Of a DNA stretch of 6,330 nt, positions 5,880-6,330 are shown piece by piece (the stretch's first letter is position 1; each line of letters starts with the position of its first letter). The notes beneath the pieces are model-generated. The model saw nothing but the letters and a program-made list of their open reading frames with translations, was not told the origin of the DNA and searched no databases. Source of the stretch: an uncultured Leucobacter sp. Lineage in GTDB: Bacteria > Actinomycetota > Actinomycetes > Actinomycetales > Microbacteriaceae. Where the stretch lies: assembly GCA_937872275.1 (NCBI GenBank), contig CALMSE010000142.1, forward strand, positions 1 to 6,330, read 5' to 3'. The position numbers and the translations under genes are program-made.

Positions 5880-6330
5880 TCGGCATCGAGAGGGCCCGGC
5901 GCCTGGTCGAGCGACGGATGGCCGCGGGGCTGCGGATCGGCGACTTCCTCTCGGCGAACCCCGAGCTCGGCTTCGAGGAGGTGCGGAGCTCGGCCCGGAT
6001 CGTCGAGGAACTCCGGGACGGCGGCGCGACCGTGCGCACGGCGCTCTGGGAGCTGCCCACCGCCTTCGAAGCTGAGACCGGTTCGGGGGATCGGTGCCTG
6101 GCGCTGTTCTCGGAGTTCGACGCGCTGCCCGACGTCGGGCACGCGTGCGGGCACAACCTGATCGCCGCGTGGTCGGTCGTCGCGTTCCTCGCCCTGCGCG
6201 ACCTGGGCGACGAGCTGGGCATCCGCGTCCGCCTGATCGGCAGCCCCTCCGAGGAGTCGGGGGCGGGCAAGCAGCTCATCATCGATCGCGGCGGGCTCGA
6301 CGGGGTCGACTGGGGCGCGATGGTGCACGC
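5876..6330 (+). CDS. M20 (AbgB/M20D-like) metallo-amidohydrolase, N-terminal part
   Basis: The first 151 codons are present and the gene runs off the right edge; full members are usually about 380-480 residues. These two-metal enzymes hydrolyse amide bonds of N-acyl amino acids, dipeptides or p-aminobenzoyl-glutamate. The visible part opens with a helix, then NPELGFEEVRSS (28-39), a strand LALFSEFDALPDVGHACGHN (75-94) holding the metal-binding signature with Cys91 and His93, and GSPSEESGAGKQ (122-133), where Glu126/Glu127 supply the catalytic base and a metal ligand. His151 in the final MVH is a further likely ligand. The DALPxxGHACGHN form is typical of the AbgB/indole-3-acetyl-amino-acid-hydrolase-like branch. 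It lies 65 bases after the PLP gene on the same strand and likely shares its transcript. Together with the amidase it gives the cluster a second amide-bond hydrolase. The dimerisation domain and C-terminal metal ligand are outside the window. Confidence 0.88.
   Translation, partial: MIGIERARRLVERRMAAGLRIGDFLSANPELGFEEVRSSARIVEELRDGGATVRTALWELPTAFEAETGSGDRCLALFSEFDALPDVGHACGHNLIAAWSVVAFLALRDLGDELGIRVRLIGSPSEESGAGKQLIIDRGGLDGVDWGAMVH

Noticed and set aside
1..6330. CRISPR arrays, insertion sequences, tRNA or rRNA genes, phage genes
   Set aside because: No regularly spaced direct repeats with unique spacers, transposase motifs, terminal inverted repeats or structural RNA signatures were seen on either strand.

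Overview
The window is a GC-rich (roughly 70 percent by eye) stretch in which every credible gene lies on the + strand. Strong GC preference at third codon positions, tight gene packing and purine-rich ribosome binding sites suggest a high-GC actinobacterium. Protein flavour hints at Micrococcales/Microbacteriaceae, but that placement is a guess from style, not a phylogenetic result.

Layout. Bases 1-147 are the C-terminal end of an L-serine dehydratase. A 185-base gap (148-332) holds one copy of a candidate operator. A DapA-superfamily lyase/aldolase follows at 333-1205. A 110-base gap (1206-1315) holds a second, better copy of the same candidate operator. Then comes a compact run of genes: a luciferase-like (LLM) flavin-dependent monooxygenase (1316-2383), an amidase-signature amidohydrolase (2409-3827), an IclR-family regulator (3824-4702, overlapping the amidase stop by ATGA), a 2-amino-3-ketobutyrate CoA ligase-like alpha-oxoamine synthase (4695-5810, overlapping the regulator by 8 bases) and, after 65 bases, the start of an M20 metallo-amidohydrolase that runs off the right edge (5876-6330). 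Just before the M20 gene two seven-residue reading frames form an ATGA-linked staircase into its start codon.

How it may work. The gene content looks like a catabolic cluster for a nitrogenous, amide-containing compound. The two amidohydrolases would open amide bonds, the monooxygenase would oxygenate the substrate using reduced flavin supplied from elsewhere (no flavin reductase is visible), the PLP enzyme would split or form a C-C bond next to an amino-bearing carbon using CoA, and the DapA-like enzyme would carry out a Schiff-base lyase or dehydratase step. The IclR protein is the obvious candidate sensor, and the two matched TGTYGC-N7-GCAACA sites upstream of the two leading genes are its most likely targets. 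I do not recognise this gene set as a described pathway. The substrate and the order of steps are inference; the family assignments and conserved catalytic residues are read from the sequence.
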